This document shows positions 1-7,198 of a stretch of DNA of 32,828 nucleotides, one piece after another (within the stretch, counting starts at the first letter, position 1; each line of letters begins with the position of its first letter). The position numbers and the translations under genes are program-made. The notes under the pieces were generated by a model. The model was given only the letters and a program-made list of their open reading frames with translations, did not search any database and had not been told where the DNA came from. The DNA comes from Lachnospiraceae bacterium (lineage in GTDB: Bacteria; Bacillota; Clostridia; Lachnospirales; Lachnospiraceae): the NCBI GenBank assembly GCA_017461775.1, contig JAFTXD010000050.1, forward strand, positions 1 to 32,828, written 5' to 3'.

Positions 1-145
1 CGTCGGCACTTGGCGAGGTCTTTTCGAGCCTAGTACCGCTACGATTTTTCACTGAGCGAGAGCGGGTCAGCAAAAAGCATAGCATGTCCGTTCCCCATCT
101 GTGCACCTATCCAATCCCTACGGCGCTCTCCCGAAATCCTCTTAA
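1..145 (-). other. Structured non-coding sequence at left edge
   Basis: This sequence lies downstream of the leftward DUF5721-like gene and has no coding support. Positions 4-14 can pair with 28-38 (CGG..ACT.GGC against GCC.AGT.CCG). The c7/a35 position becomes a G-U wobble only in the minus-strand transcript, which hints that the minus strand is the RNA. A second small stem pairs CTGA with TCAG around 52-71, followed by a C-rich stretch at about 91-135 on the plus strand. It could be the 3' UTR of the neighbouring gene or one end of a repeat element cut by the window edge. The function is unknown. Confidence 0.35.
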
Positions 146-152
146 AAACAAC

Positions 153-647
153 TTATAAGACCTCGTACTCGATGCCTTCCTTGGAAAGAAACTGGGTAAT
201 GGCTTTGTCCCAGATGGTGTCCGGCTCCTTGTTCATCACAAAGGTGTGGAAGGAGGTGCCGGTGGTGAGAACAGCGCCATTGCCATCGTATTTGATGGTA
301 AGAACCAATGCTTTGACCTGTTCTATGGGGAGACTGCAGTTTCCGGCGGCAAGAAGCTTGCTTACCAACTCCGGCTTAAAGTGTAGCACAAATTTAAAGT
401 AAAGGGGCGTTCTCTTTCCCTTGATTAAGTTGAAGCAGAGTCCCTTCATATCGGTCCAAGTAGCAAAATCATAGGGGAGGGATGCCGTATCATCTCTCTG
501 ATAGAATTCTTTATTGATATGTCCGTCCATAGTGTAGGTATTTGCGGTGGAAATAGTGCCCTCAGCCAGAAGAAAATTGTCAAAGGCGCTGCCCACCAGC
601 AGATGATTCATAAAGGATTTCATGGAAGAAACTTTTAGTGCCAGCAT
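153..647 (-). CDS. DUF5721-like conserved protein
   Basis: This 164-residue soluble protein has no signal peptide or membrane segment. The N-terminal pattern MLALKVSSMKSFMNHLL, then FDNFLLAEGTISTANTYTMDG and HINKEFY, resembles the DUF5721 family of Lachnospiraceae and relatives, recognised from memory. The length fits that family, whose function is unknown. The ATG is preceded on the minus strand by a strong AAGGAG at good spacing. A TTGACA-18-TATACT promoter lies just upstream (680-709). It is transcribed alone and divergently from degV. The reading frame is very secure; the family name is moderately secure. Confidence 0.85.
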   Translation of the reverse strand: MLALKVSSMKSFMNHLLVGSAFDNFLLAEGTISTANTYTMDGHINKEFYQRDDTASLPYDFATWTDMKGLCFNLIKGKRTPLYFKFVLHFKPELVSKLLAAGNCSLPIEQVKALVLTIKYDGNGAVLTTGTSFHTFVMNKEPDTIWDKAITQFLSKEGIEYEVL

Positions 648-679
648 GGATAAATCTCCTTAAAAATTACTTTAGGTTG

Positions 680-709
680 AGTATACAACAGGACACAGGG
701 GAGTGTCAA
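680..709 (-). promoter_or_regulatory. Sigma-A promoter for the DUF5721-like gene
   Basis: On the minus strand, TTGACA (plus positions 704-709) and TATACT (680-685) are separated by 18 nt. They lie about 35 nt before the gene's start codon. The match to the vegetative consensus is excellent. Confidence 0.75.
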
Positions 710-724
710 AAGTAGTAATTTATC

Positions 725-753
725 TTTACTGGCAAAAGTTCCTGTGCTAGAAT
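725..753 (+). promoter_or_regulatory. Sigma-A promoter for degV
   Basis: TTTACT (725-730) and TAGAAT (748-753) are 17 nt apart, about 70 nt upstream of the degV start. The -35 box departs from consensus but the spacing is ideal. Confidence 0.55.
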
Positions 754-821
754 TTATGTAGTATTTAAAACTGCTATTTATTATATGCATGTGAAATAAA
801 CGGGAATTGGAGACTGGATAT

Positions 822-1658
822 ATGAGTTATAAGATTGTAGTAGACAGCTGTTGTGAGCTTCCGGAGGAACTGAAAAAGGATCCGCGTTTTGAGAGTGTAC
901 CATTAGGCTTGGAAGTAGGGGATTATCATATTCAGGACGATGAGAATTTTGATCAGAAGACCTTTCTGGCGAAGGTGGCGGCCTGTCCGACCTGTCCCAA
1001 ATCCTCCTGTCCTTCTCCGGAGCGTTTTATGAATGCATATAACTGTGATGCAGATAATATTTATGTGGTGACTTTATCTGCCAAACTTAGCGGCAGCTAT
1101 AACAGTGCTATTCTTGGGGCGAATTTGTATCATGAACAATTTGGCGCGAAGAATATCCATGTGTTTGATTCGGAGTCAGCAAGCTGCGGAGAAACACAGA
1201 TTGCGCTGAAGGTGATGGAGCTGGAGGAAGCCGGTTTATCCTATGAAGAGGTGGTTGAGCAGGGAGAGAAGTACCGGGATGAGATGCATACCTATTTTGT
1301 TTTGGATAATTTGGAGACTCTACGTAAGAATGGGCGATTGTCCAATGTAAAGGCCATGGTGGCATCCACTTTAAGTATTAAGCCCATTATGATAAGTGAC
1401 GGCGGTCAAATTGCCCAGCAGGGACAGTGCATCGGTATGAAGAAGGCACTGGCTAAATTGGCAGATTATCTGGTGGCAGAGGTGTCAAACCTTCCGGAGA
1501 AGCGTTTGATGATTACCCACTGTAATGCACCTCAGAGAGCAGAGCATATGAAGGAGCTGCTACTTAAGAAGGCGCAGTTTAAGGATATTATTATTCTGGA
1601 TACTGCCGGAATCAGTAGTATGTATGCCAATGATGGGGGAATTATAGTCACGTGCTAA
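822..1658 (+). CDS. DegV family fatty-acid-binding protein
   Basis: DegV proteins bind a single fatty acid in the cytoplasm; in Firmicutes, FakB members present it to the FakA kinase. The 278-residue product opens with YKIVVDSCCELP (the usual hxDSxxDLP start), has the fatty-acid-site motif TLSAKLSGSYNSA, and has the later signature FVLDNLETLRKNGRLS. Length matches the family. The ATG at 822 is preferred because GGAG lies 9 nt upstream; an in-frame TTG at 807 would add five residues and overlaps that site. It is a single gene with its own promoter and a strong terminator at 1685-1717. A FakB role is inference, since no fakA is nearby. Confidence 0.92.
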   Translation: MSYKIVVDSCCELPEELKKDPRFESVPLGLEVGDYHIQDDENFDQKTFLAKVAACPTCPKSSCPSPERFMNAYNCDADNIYVVTLSAKLSGSYNSAILGANLYHEQFGAKNIHVFDSESASCGETQIALKVMELEEAGLSYEEVVEQGEKYRDEMHTYFVLDNLETLRKNGRLSNVKAMVASTLSIKPIMISDGGQIAQQGQCIGMKKALAKLADYLVAEVSNLPEKRLMITHCNAPQRAEHMKELLLKKAQFKDIIILDTAGISSMYANDGGIIVTC

Positions 1659-1684
1659 TGATGTAGAACGGCGTATTCATATAC

Positions 1685-1717
1685 AAAAAGTCCGTGCAAA
1701 CTTTGCGCGGACTTTTT
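1685..1717 (+). terminator. Intrinsic terminator after degV
   Basis: The arms AAAAAGTCCG and CGGACTTTTT, plus an inner TGCAAA/TTTGCG pairing, form a nearly continuous hairpin ending in TTTTT. The A-run on the other side makes it usable in both directions. Confidence 0.85.
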
Positions 1718-1740
1718 GAAATACAACGCTAAAATAGTAG

Positions 1741-1769
1741 TTGACAAAGAGTGTACTAACTGGTATATT
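1741..1769 (+). promoter_or_regulatory. Strong sigma-A promoter for the Rpn-type gene
   Basis: A perfect TTGACA (1741-1746) is followed after exactly 17 nt by TATATT (1764-1769). It drives a leader of about 130 nt before the coding sequence. Confidence 0.8.
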
Positions 1770-1775
1770 GAAGTA

Positions 1776-1904
1776 AAGTGAAAATCTGGGAACCAATCTT
1801 GCAGCAAGGCTGCATTTCAAAATTTTCTATGGCGATTCTGCCGTGTGTCAGGGAACCCCTGCGTATTTCACAAAAATAAAAGCAGGTATGACCTGCGGAA
1901 GGGA
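1776..1904 (+). promoter_or_regulatory. Structured 5' leader of the Rpn-type gene
   Basis: Three hairpins lie between the promoter and the start codon: TGCAGC/GCTGCA (1800-1814), CAGGG/CCCTG (1849-1861) and GCAGGT/ACCTGC with loop ATG (1882-1896). The last ends directly at the ribosome binding site. The heptamer GGGAACC occurs twice (about 1788 and 1851). I recognise no known riboswitch; post-transcriptional control is inference. Confidence 0.4.
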
Positions 1905-1910
1905 ATGAAT

Positions 1911-2852
1911 ATGGAAAAGGATTTGGTAGATTATGCGTATCTGTCAGATAATGTACGTTATGCGGATTTGTTTAATGGGGTGCTTTTTGGAGGAGAGCAG
2001 GTGCTGGACGCGGAGGTCTTGGCAGAGGCAGATGTTAGAAGTATGTCCCGTGGGAAGAAAAGGAGCAGAACCAGAGATGTGGTGCGGAAGCATGGGAAGA
2101 ATACGAATTATGCAGTTCTCGGCGTGGAAAATCAGGAAGAGGTAAGCTATTGTATGCCCCTTCGCATACTGGAATATGAGACAGCAGAGTATGCCAGACA
2201 GATGGCGGCAATAAGGAAAAGGAATAAAGCTGGGGTCGGCCTATCACCGGGAGAGTTCTTGGAGCGGTATCGGAAGCTAGATAGAATTAATCCCTGTGTT
2301 TCCTTGGTGCTTTTCTGGGGAGAGGCCTGGGATGGTCCGGAGACATTAAAGGAAATGATGAATTTAGAGGATTTTCCGGAGCATCTAAGGGATTTTGTAA
2401 ACGATTATTCCATACATTTGGTAAATGTACGGGAGTTTGAAGATACCAGTGTATTTAAAACGGATTTGAAGTTGGTATTTGATTTCTTAAAATGTGCAGA
2501 CAGTAAAGAAAAGATGAAGGCGCTGGTAGAAGACAATCCGGCATATAAAGATTTGGATGAGGATACATATGACGTGATGATGGTTCATGCCCATTCTAAG
2601 GAACTGCAAAAGTTACGGGAAAATGTAAAGGAGAGTGAAGGAAATATGTGCAAGGCATTGGCTGATTGGGCAGCAGAGGAAAGAGAAATTGGAAGAGAGG
2701 AAGGAATAGAACAGGGGATCTTATTATGTGCATATAAGATGATAGCATGTGGAAGCGTCACAGTAAAAGAGGCTCTGGCTGTTTTGAATTTGAATGGAGA
2801 AGAGGCAGAGTTTGTAAAGGAGATGCAGGCGGCGGGATATCAGTTACCATAA
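1911..2852 (+). CDS. Rpn family nuclease / PD-(D/E)XK transposase-like protein
   Basis: This 313-residue protein resembles the Rpn (YhgA-like, PDDEXK-transposase) family, whose E. coli members are DNA nucleases that promote RecA-independent recombination. The N-terminal pattern RYADLFNGVLF.GEQVL, then D56 (RTRDVV) and E73-x-Q75 (LGVENQ), matches the family's PD-(D/E)XK variant. It is followed by the typical YCMPLRILEYETAEYARQ. The C-terminus carries the charged EEREIGREEGIEQGI helix common in this family. The start at 1911 is chosen for GGAAGGG at good spacing; ATG 1905 is possible, and an in-frame start at 1845 lacks a ribosome binding site. It stands alone with its own promoter and structured leader. 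Confidence 0.85.
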   Translation: MEKDLVDYAYLSDNVRYADLFNGVLFGGEQVLDAEVLAEADVRSMSRGKKRSRTRDVVRKHGKNTNYAVLGVENQEEVSYCMPLRILEYETAEYARQMAAIRKRNKAGVGLSPGEFLERYRKLDRINPCVSLVLFWGEAWDGPETLKEMMNLEDFPEHLRDFVNDYSIHLVNVREFEDTSVFKTDLKLVFDFLKCADSKEKMKALVEDNPAYKDLDEDTYDVMMVHAHSKELQKLRENVKESEGNMCKALADWAAEEREIGREEGIEQGILLCAYKMIACGSVTVKEALAVLNLNGEEAEFVKEMQAAGYQLP

Positions 2853-2861
2853 CGAAAATGA

Positions 2862-2880
2862 GAGGAGTTTTGCACTCCTC
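2862..2880. terminator. Hairpin between convergent genes
   Basis: GAGGAGT and ACTCCTC form a 7 bp stem with a 5 nt loop between the convergent Rpn-type and LytTR genes. No clear T-run follows on either strand, so it is a weak or factor-assisted terminator at best. Confidence 0.5.
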
Positions 2881-2881
2881 C

Positions 2882-3598
2882 CTAATGATGGTGACCATAT
2901 TTCTCAAACATCATCTTGGCATATTTCCTGGCACTAAAAGGTAGTGGGAAATTCTTACCATCTATCATAATCAGCTTAAACAGAGAAATATTCTTGATAT
3001 ACCGTCCATTAATTAGTACATGCTCCGTAGGGGCAAAGAAGGTTTCATAATGCTCCCACTGACCAAACAGATTCAGCACGGAGTCACGAATATTTACGAT
3101 GCGCCCATCTTTAAGAGCCACATTCACGCAGCGTTCTTCCTGAACTGCATAGAGAATATCTTCTTCCGTAACATAGAAGGTTTCCTTTTCCTCTCTGAGC
3201 TCAATAAGAGGGATACAGGAGTCCTTGAAGGCCTGGGCTTCATCCAGGGATGCGGCAAGCTCCGCCACCTTGATGGATTTGTCCAGATATTTTACCTGCT
3301 TCGGAAGCCCATCCTTCCGGTAGTCAATATCGGAAACACACATATAAATGGGAACCACTACCCCGGAAGCAATCAGGCTTCTGGCCACATCTGTACCGGT
3401 GATACCCGGTGTCTTACACATATCAATATAAAACACATCATAGAGCATGGGATGGGAGAGCATAGCCTTTTCATTGCCATAGGCGTCGATAAAAAGTCCT
3501 TCACCGGTTTCCTTCAGGCGCTTGTCAGATTCTCTGCCTAAAAGTCGCTCCATTTGCTTTCTGTCCGCTACATTGTCGTCACATACTGCTACGTGCAT
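2882..3598 (-). CDS. LytTR-family response regulator (orphan)
   Basis: This is a 238-residue two-domain regulator. The receiver domain (about 1-120) has acidic D7-D8 and the phospho-acceptor D59 in VFYIDM. The usual KP switch is changed to KS (LDKSI). Residues 140-238 form a LytTR DNA-binding domain (ILYAVQEERCVNVALKDG, then FFAPTEHVLINGRYIKNI), the type that controls exported peptides, bacteriocins and virulence functions in Firmicutes. The start at 3598 has GGAGGG upstream; the 16-codon in-frame extension has no ribosome site. No histidine kinase is adjacent, so the partner is unknown. The promoter overlaps an inverted repeat at 3631-3662. Confidence 0.87.
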   Translation of the reverse strand: MHVAVCDDNVADRKQMERLLGRESDKRLKETGEGLFIDAYGNEKAMLSHPMLYDVFYIDMCKTPGITGTDVARSLIASGVVVPIYMCVSDIDYRKDGLPKQVKYLDKSIKVAELAASLDEAQAFKDSCIPLIELREEKETFYVTEEDILYAVQEERCVNVALKDGRIVNIRDSVLNLFGQWEHYETFFAPTEHVLINGRYIKNISLFKLIMIDGKNFPLPFSARKYAKMMFEKYGHHH

Positions 3599-3620
3599 AA
3601 TCCCTCCGCTGGTGTACGAT

Positions 3621-3629
3621 ATTATACCA
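3621..3629 (-). promoter_or_regulatory. Extended -10 promoter for the LytTR regulator
   Basis: On the minus strand the sequence TGG-TATAAT lies about 25 nt before the start codon and forms an extended -10. No good -35 is seen; that position is occupied by the inverted repeat GGATTGC...GCAATCC. Confidence 0.6.
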
Positions 3630-3630
3630 C

Positions 3631-3758
3631 GGATTGCTTCGCACAATGTGCTCTCGCAATCCTAAAATATGAGAAATATGCCCTGTTCGGTCTTCTTTCT
3701 CATATTTTGAAGGTCTCAAAGTCATGTTTTTTCATGCAAGCATGAAACACATGACTTT
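3631..3758. repeat. Cluster of three strong inverted repeats
   Basis: Three palindromic structures follow one another. The first is GGATTGC/GCAATCC with inner GCAC/GTGC (3631-3662). The second has perfect 13 bp arms (3664-3676 with 3696-3708, AAAATATGAGAAA type). The third has 10 bp arms AAAGTCATGT/ACATGACTTT enclosing 8 bp TTTCATGC/GCATGAAA (3718-3758). No coding frame is supported. The first overlaps the LytTR promoter and could be an operator. The others could be terminators for the DUF1294 gene side, cruciforms or a small RNA. Confidence 0.6.
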
Positions 3759-3788
3759 TATACCTAGTGTTATATATATTGTCGCTTT

Positions 3789-4082
3789 TTAGCGAAGAAA
3801 AGTCAAGAGTAAGTAGATGAGCAGGCCGTATTCTACGAGGGCAATCAGTGGCATACCGAGCTTAAAATACCAGTGCTTGGTTTTGTGGCGGAAAAAATTC
3901 ATGCCGAAAGTGGTGCCGATGCCACCGCCTAAGAAGGCGAAAAGAAAAAGCGTTGCCTCCGGGATGCGCCATGCGCCCTTTTTCGCCTTAGACTTGTCCA
4001 TGCCCATAGCGACAAAACCAACTAGATTAATGATGACTAAGTAAGCGAATATAACAATAATAGCAATTGTGAAAATTCCCAT
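3789..4082 (-). CDS. DUF1294 small membrane protein
   Basis: This 97-residue membrane protein has an N-terminal hydrophobic helix (IAIIVIFAYLVIINLVGFVAMG), the DUF1294 signature MDKSKAKKGAWRIPEATL, then FLGGGIGTTFGM and a basic HKTKHWYF segment before a second hydrophobic helix. Length matches the family; its role is unknown. The ATG at 4082 has AGGAGG upstream. A 19-codon extension would run back through the hairpin downstream of argG and is not credible. It follows argG on the same strand, but a terminator separates them. Confidence 0.85.
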   Translation of the reverse strand: MGIFTIAIIVIFAYLVIINLVGFVAMGMDKSKAKKGAWRIPEATLFLFAFLGGGIGTTFGMNFFRHKTKHWYFKLGMPLIALVEYGLLIYLLLTFLR

Positions 4083-4100
4083 AGTGTCCTCCTGTTCGTG

Positions 4101-4132
4101 AAATAAAAGAAGCTGCCACTTGTGTGACAGCT
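4101..4132 (-). terminator. Intrinsic terminator after argG
   Basis: Read on the minus strand, AGCTG.CAC and GTG.CAGCT pair around a 4 nt loop (4111-4132), followed by a T-rich tract (TTCTTTTATTT). It lies just after the argG stop and before the DUF1294 ribosome site. Confidence 0.7.
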
Positions 4133-4154
4133 CCTTCAAAGTTTTTTCAAAGTC

Positions 4155-5378
4155 TTATTTGTTGTTCTTCTCTACTTCAGCCATCTTCATTGCACGAACC
4201 TTGCAAGAGAGACCGAATAAATTAATGAAGCCTGCTGCATCATGATGATCATATAAATCACCGGTGGTGAAGGATGCGATGCTTTCATTGTATAAAGAGT
4301 ATGGAGAAGTGGTGCCTGCCTTGATGATGTTACCCTTGTAAAGCTTGAACTTCACTTCGCCGGTCACATATTCCTGAGTCTTCTCAATGAAAGCCTGGAT
4401 TGCTTCACGCTTAGGAGTGAACCACTTGCCTTCGTATACAACATCTGCCAGCTTGTTGCCCATTTCCTTCTTCAAGGTATAGGTGTCACGGTCAAGGATT
4501 AATTCCTCAAGCTGCTGATGAGCTTCCATAAGGATGGTTCCGCCGGGAGTCTCATATACACCACGGGACTTCATACCAACTACACGATTCTCCACGATAT
4601 CGATGATACCAACACCGTGCTTGCCACCCAGCTCGTTTAACTTGCGGATGATGTCAGAAACCTTCATCTGCTCGCCGTTTACAGAGGTAGGTACACCCTT
4701 CTCAAAGGTCATGGTTACATATTCGCCCTCGTTTGGAGCCTTTTCCGGAGTGGTACCTAAAACTAATAAGTGGTCATAGTTCGGCTCATTTGCAGGATCC
4801 TCAAGCTCTAAACCTTCATGGCTGATGTGCCAGATGTTACGGTCACGGCTGTAAGAGGTATCTGCGGAGAATGGAAGGTCGATGCCATGTGCCTTGCAGT
4901 ATTCGATTTCAGATTCACGGGAATCCATGGTCCACTTGTCATCACGCCAAGCAGCGATAATCTTGATGTCCGGAGCAAGAGCTTTGATACCAAGTTCGAA
5001 ACGGATCTGGTCATTTCCCTTACCGGTAGCACCGTGGCAGATGGCAACAGCGCCCTCTTTACGAGCGATTTCTACTAATTTCTTTGCGATTAACGGACGC
5101 GCCATGGAAGTACCTAATAAGTACTTGTTTTCGTAGATTGCGTTAGCCTGTACACAAGGCATGATGTACTCGTCGCAGAACTCATCAATAACGTCTAAGA
5201 TATATAACTTCTCAGCGCCACAGAATTTTGCTCTTTCGTCAAGACCGTCTAATTCTTCGGCCTGTCCACAGTCGATGCAGACGCAAACTACTTCGTAGTC
5301 ATAATTCTCCTTTAACCAGGGAATGATGGCGGTGGTATCAAGACCACCGGAGTAAGCTAAAATTACTTTTTCTTTCAT
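4155..5378 (-). CDS. argG: Argininosuccinate synthase
   Basis: This cytoplasmic enzyme joins citrulline and aspartate, using ATP, to make argininosuccinate in the penultimate step of arginine synthesis. The 407-residue product begins MKEKVILAYSGGLDTT, with the PP-loop SGGLDTT, followed by VCVCIDCGQ, ATGKGNDQIRFELG, and the later family motifs HGVGIIDIVENR and GVYETPGGTIL. The start at 5378 has AAGGAG upstream; 33 extra in-frame residues upstream lie within the promoter region. It is divergent from argC and shares ARG-box-like sites with it, so ArgR control by arginine is likely. argH, which acts next, is not in the window. Confidence 0.98.
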   Translation of the reverse strand: MKEKVILAYSGGLDTTAIIPWLKENYDYEVVCVCIDCGQAEELDGLDERAKFCGAEKLYILDVIDEFCDEYIMPCVQANAIYENKYLLGTSMARPLIAKKLVEIARKEGAVAICHGATGKGNDQIRFELGIKALAPDIKIIAAWRDDKWTMDSRESEIEYCKAHGIDLPFSADTSYSRDRNIWHISHEGLELEDPANEPNYDHLLVLGTTPEKAPNEGEYVTMTFEKGVPTSVNGEQMKVSDIIRKLNELGGKHGVGIIDIVENRVVGMKSRGVYETPGGTILMEAHQQLEELILDRDTYTLKKEMGNKLADVVYEGKWFTPKREAIQAFIEKTQEYVTGEVKFKLYKGNIIKAGTTSPYSLYNESIASFTTGDLYDHHDAAGFINLFGLSCKVRAMKMAEVEKNNK

Positions 5379-5433
5379 AATATGTATCTCCTTTTGCAAT
5401 TTCTTGAAAGCATTTTGTTTTAATCTGTAACCT

Positions 5434-5462
5434 ACTATACAACATCTGTGTGTATAAATCAA
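5434..5462 (-). promoter_or_regulatory. Sigma-A promoter for argG
   Basis: On the minus strand TTGATT (5457-5462) and TATAGT (5434-5439) are separated by 17 nt, about 55 nt before the start codon. The -35 overlaps an ARG-box-like sequence. Confidence 0.65.
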
Positions 5463-5563
5463 GCATAAATATTGCATAAAAACAAAAAGATTAATGGGAA
5501 AACATGCATAAAAATGACTAAAAATACAATTTATAAGGAATAATTATGCATAAATATTCAATA
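5451..5563. promoter_or_regulatory. ARG-box-like ArgR operator region
   Basis: The clearest site is TATGCATAAATATTCAATA (5545-5563), close to the ArgR palindrome TNTGNATWWWWATNCANA. Weaker related sites are ATGCATAAAAATGACT (from 5504) and tandem CATAAAT half-sites between 5451 and 5480. They sit at the -35 regions of both argG and argC. ArgR binding is inferred from the match and the genes served. Confidence 0.6.
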
Positions 5564-5568
5564 TGGGC

Positions 5569-5597
5569 TTGACGAAATGCATTTTGTGTTGTATCTT
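5569..5597 (+). promoter_or_regulatory. Sigma-A promoter for the argC operon
   Basis: TTGACG (5569-5574) and TATCTT (5592-5597) are 17 nt apart. The ARG-box-like palindrome ends 6 nt before the -35, so a bound repressor would block this promoter. Confidence 0.7.
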
Positions 5598-5657
5598 ATC
5601 TTGAAAAGAGTTACACTTTCATATAGAATAAGATGGAATAATTTGGAGGATACTGTC

Positions 5658-6716
5658 ATGATTAAGGTTGGTATTATTGGTGCTACCGGTTATGCCGGAG
5701 GAGAGCTGGTTCGTATTTTGATGAATCATAAGGATGTAGAGATTAAGTGGTACGGTTCCAGAAGCTATATAGATAAGAAATATTTCCAGGTGTACAGAAA
5801 TATGTTTGAGATTGTGGAGGATGTATGTAAGGATGACAATCTCACAGAGCTGGCAGAGCAGGTGGATGTGATTTTCACCGCTACCCCACAGGGCTTCCTT
5901 GCGGGAGTTCTTACCGAGGAAATCTTAAATAAGGTAAAGATTGTGGATTTATCCGCGGACTATCGTATTAAGGATGTAGCTGTATACGAGAAGTGGTACG
6001 GCATTGAGCATAAGTCACCACAGTTTATTGAAGAGGCGGTATATGGCTTATGCGAGATTAACAGAGACAAGATTACAGAGAAGACCAGAGTGGTTGCCAA
6101 TCCGGGCTGCTACACCACTTGTTCTATTTTAACTGCATATCCGCTGGTGAAGGAAGGATTGATTGATGCATCTACTTTAATCATTGATGCAAAATCCGGT
6201 ACCTCCGGAGCAGGACGTGGTGCAAAGGTTCCAAATCTGTACTGTGAAGTAAATGAGAACATCAAGGCTTACGGCGTGGCAAGCCACAGACATACCCCGG
6301 AAATTGAGGAGCAGCTGGGCTATGCAGGTGGCAAGGAAGTAGTACTGAACTTCACCCCTCATCTGGTTCCTATGAACAGAGGAATTTTGGTAACCGAGTA
6401 TGCAAGCCTTGTGAAGAAGGCGGACGGAAGTCTTCCTACCTACGAAGAAATCAAGGCAGTATATGATAAGTATTATGCAAACGAGAAGTTTGTCCGCGTA
6501 CTGGAGAAGGGCGAGTGTCCGGAAACCAAGTGGGTGGAAGGAAGCAACTATGTGGATGTAAATTTTGTGATTGATGAGCGTACCGGAAGAATCATTATGA
6601 TGGGTGCACTTGACAATCTGGTAAAGGGAGCAGCAGGTCAGGCCGTGCAGAATATGAATATTCTTTTCGGACTGGATGAGGCAGCGGGCCTTGATTTAAT
6701 CCCTTGTTTCCCTTAG
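5658..6716 (+). CDS. argC: N-acetyl-gamma-glutamyl-phosphate reductase
   Basis: This enzyme carries out NADPH-dependent reduction of N-acetylglutamyl phosphate, the third step of ornithine synthesis. The 352-residue protein has the Rossmann motif VGIIGATGYAGGELVR, the active-site cysteine in VANPGCYTT, and the later SHRHTPEIEEQL and TPHLVPMNRGIL motifs. The ATG at 5658 has GGAGG upstream; the 27-codon in-frame extension starts inside the promoter. It is the first gene of argC-GNAT-argJ-argB-argD, with its stop 8 nt before the next start. Confidence 0.98.
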   Translation: MIKVGIIGATGYAGGELVRILMNHKDVEIKWYGSRSYIDKKYFQVYRNMFEIVEDVCKDDNLTELAEQVDVIFTATPQGFLAGVLTEEILNKVKIVDLSADYRIKDVAVYEKWYGIEHKSPQFIEEAVYGLCEINRDKITEKTRVVANPGCYTTCSILTAYPLVKEGLIDASTLIIDAKSGTSGAGRGAKVPNLYCEVNENIKAYGVASHRHTPEIEEQLGYAGGKEVVLNFTPHLVPMNRGILVTEYASLVKKADGSLPTYEEIKAVYDKYYANEKFVRVLEKGECPETKWVEGSNYVDVNFVIDERTGRIIMMGALDNLVKGAAGQAVQNMNILFGLDEAAGLDLIPCFP

Positions 6717-6724
6717 GAGGAAAA

Positions 6725-7183
6725 ATGAAAACATACGAAATTAAAACCATGACAGCCGGAGACTATGACGGACTGTATAAATTGTGGATGACCATCCATG
6801 GCTTTGGAATCCGTAGTATCGACGATTCCAAGGAAGGTGTGGAAATGTTTTTAAAGAGAAACCCAACCACCAGCGTGGTGGCGGTAGCGGAAAACGGAGA
6901 TATCGTAGGCGGTATTTTGTGCGGACATGACGGCAGACGAGGGTGTCTCTATCATGTGTGCGTAAGAGAGGATTACCGCAGAATGGGTATCGGTAAAGCA
7001 ATGGTAGTGCATTGTATGAATGCCCTGCGTGCGGAGAAAATTAATAAGGTAAGTCTGATTGCCTTTTCCGTAAATGATATCGGTAATAAGTTCTGGAGAG
7101 CGGCAGGCTGGACCAAGCGTGAGGATTTGAACTATTACGATTTTACCTTAAATGAAGCCAATATTACAGAGTTTAACAAGTAA
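6725..7183 (+). CDS. GNAT acetyltransferase in the arg operon
   Basis: This 152-residue single-domain GNAT protein has motif A, VCVREDYRRMGIGKAMV, with the R/Q-x-x-G-x-G/A acetyl-CoA loop at RRMGIG. Motif B-like FWRAAGW follows near the C-terminus. The ATG at 6725 follows TTAGGAGGAAAA. It sits between argC and argJ and is therefore co-transcribed with acetylated-intermediate enzymes. Inference: it may supply N-acetylglutamate, as short single-domain N-acetylglutamate synthases do, or acetylate another amine. The GNAT fold is certain; the substrate is not. Confidence 0.88.
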   Translation: MKTYEIKTMTAGDYDGLYKLWMTIHGFGIRSIDDSKEGVEMFLKRNPTTSVVAVAENGDIVGGILCGHDGRRGCLYHVCVREDYRRMGIGKAMVVHCMNALRAEKINKVSLIAFSVNDIGNKFWRAAGWTKREDLNYYDFTLNEANITEFNK

Positions 7184-7198
7184 ACGGAGGTTAAAGTT

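Noticed and set aside
1776-1904. T-box or other known riboswitch before the Rpn-type gene
   Set aside because: No T-box sequence or known aptamer core was recognised; only generic hairpins are visible.
3020-3541. 173-codon plus-strand frame opposite the LytTR regulator
   Set aside because: The minus-strand gene has clear receiver and LytTR domains; the plus frame has no recognisable motif or start signal.
5379-5657. Additional gene between argG and argC
   Set aside because: The stretch is fully explained by two promoters and ARG-box-like sites; in-frame extensions of both genes lack ribosome sites.
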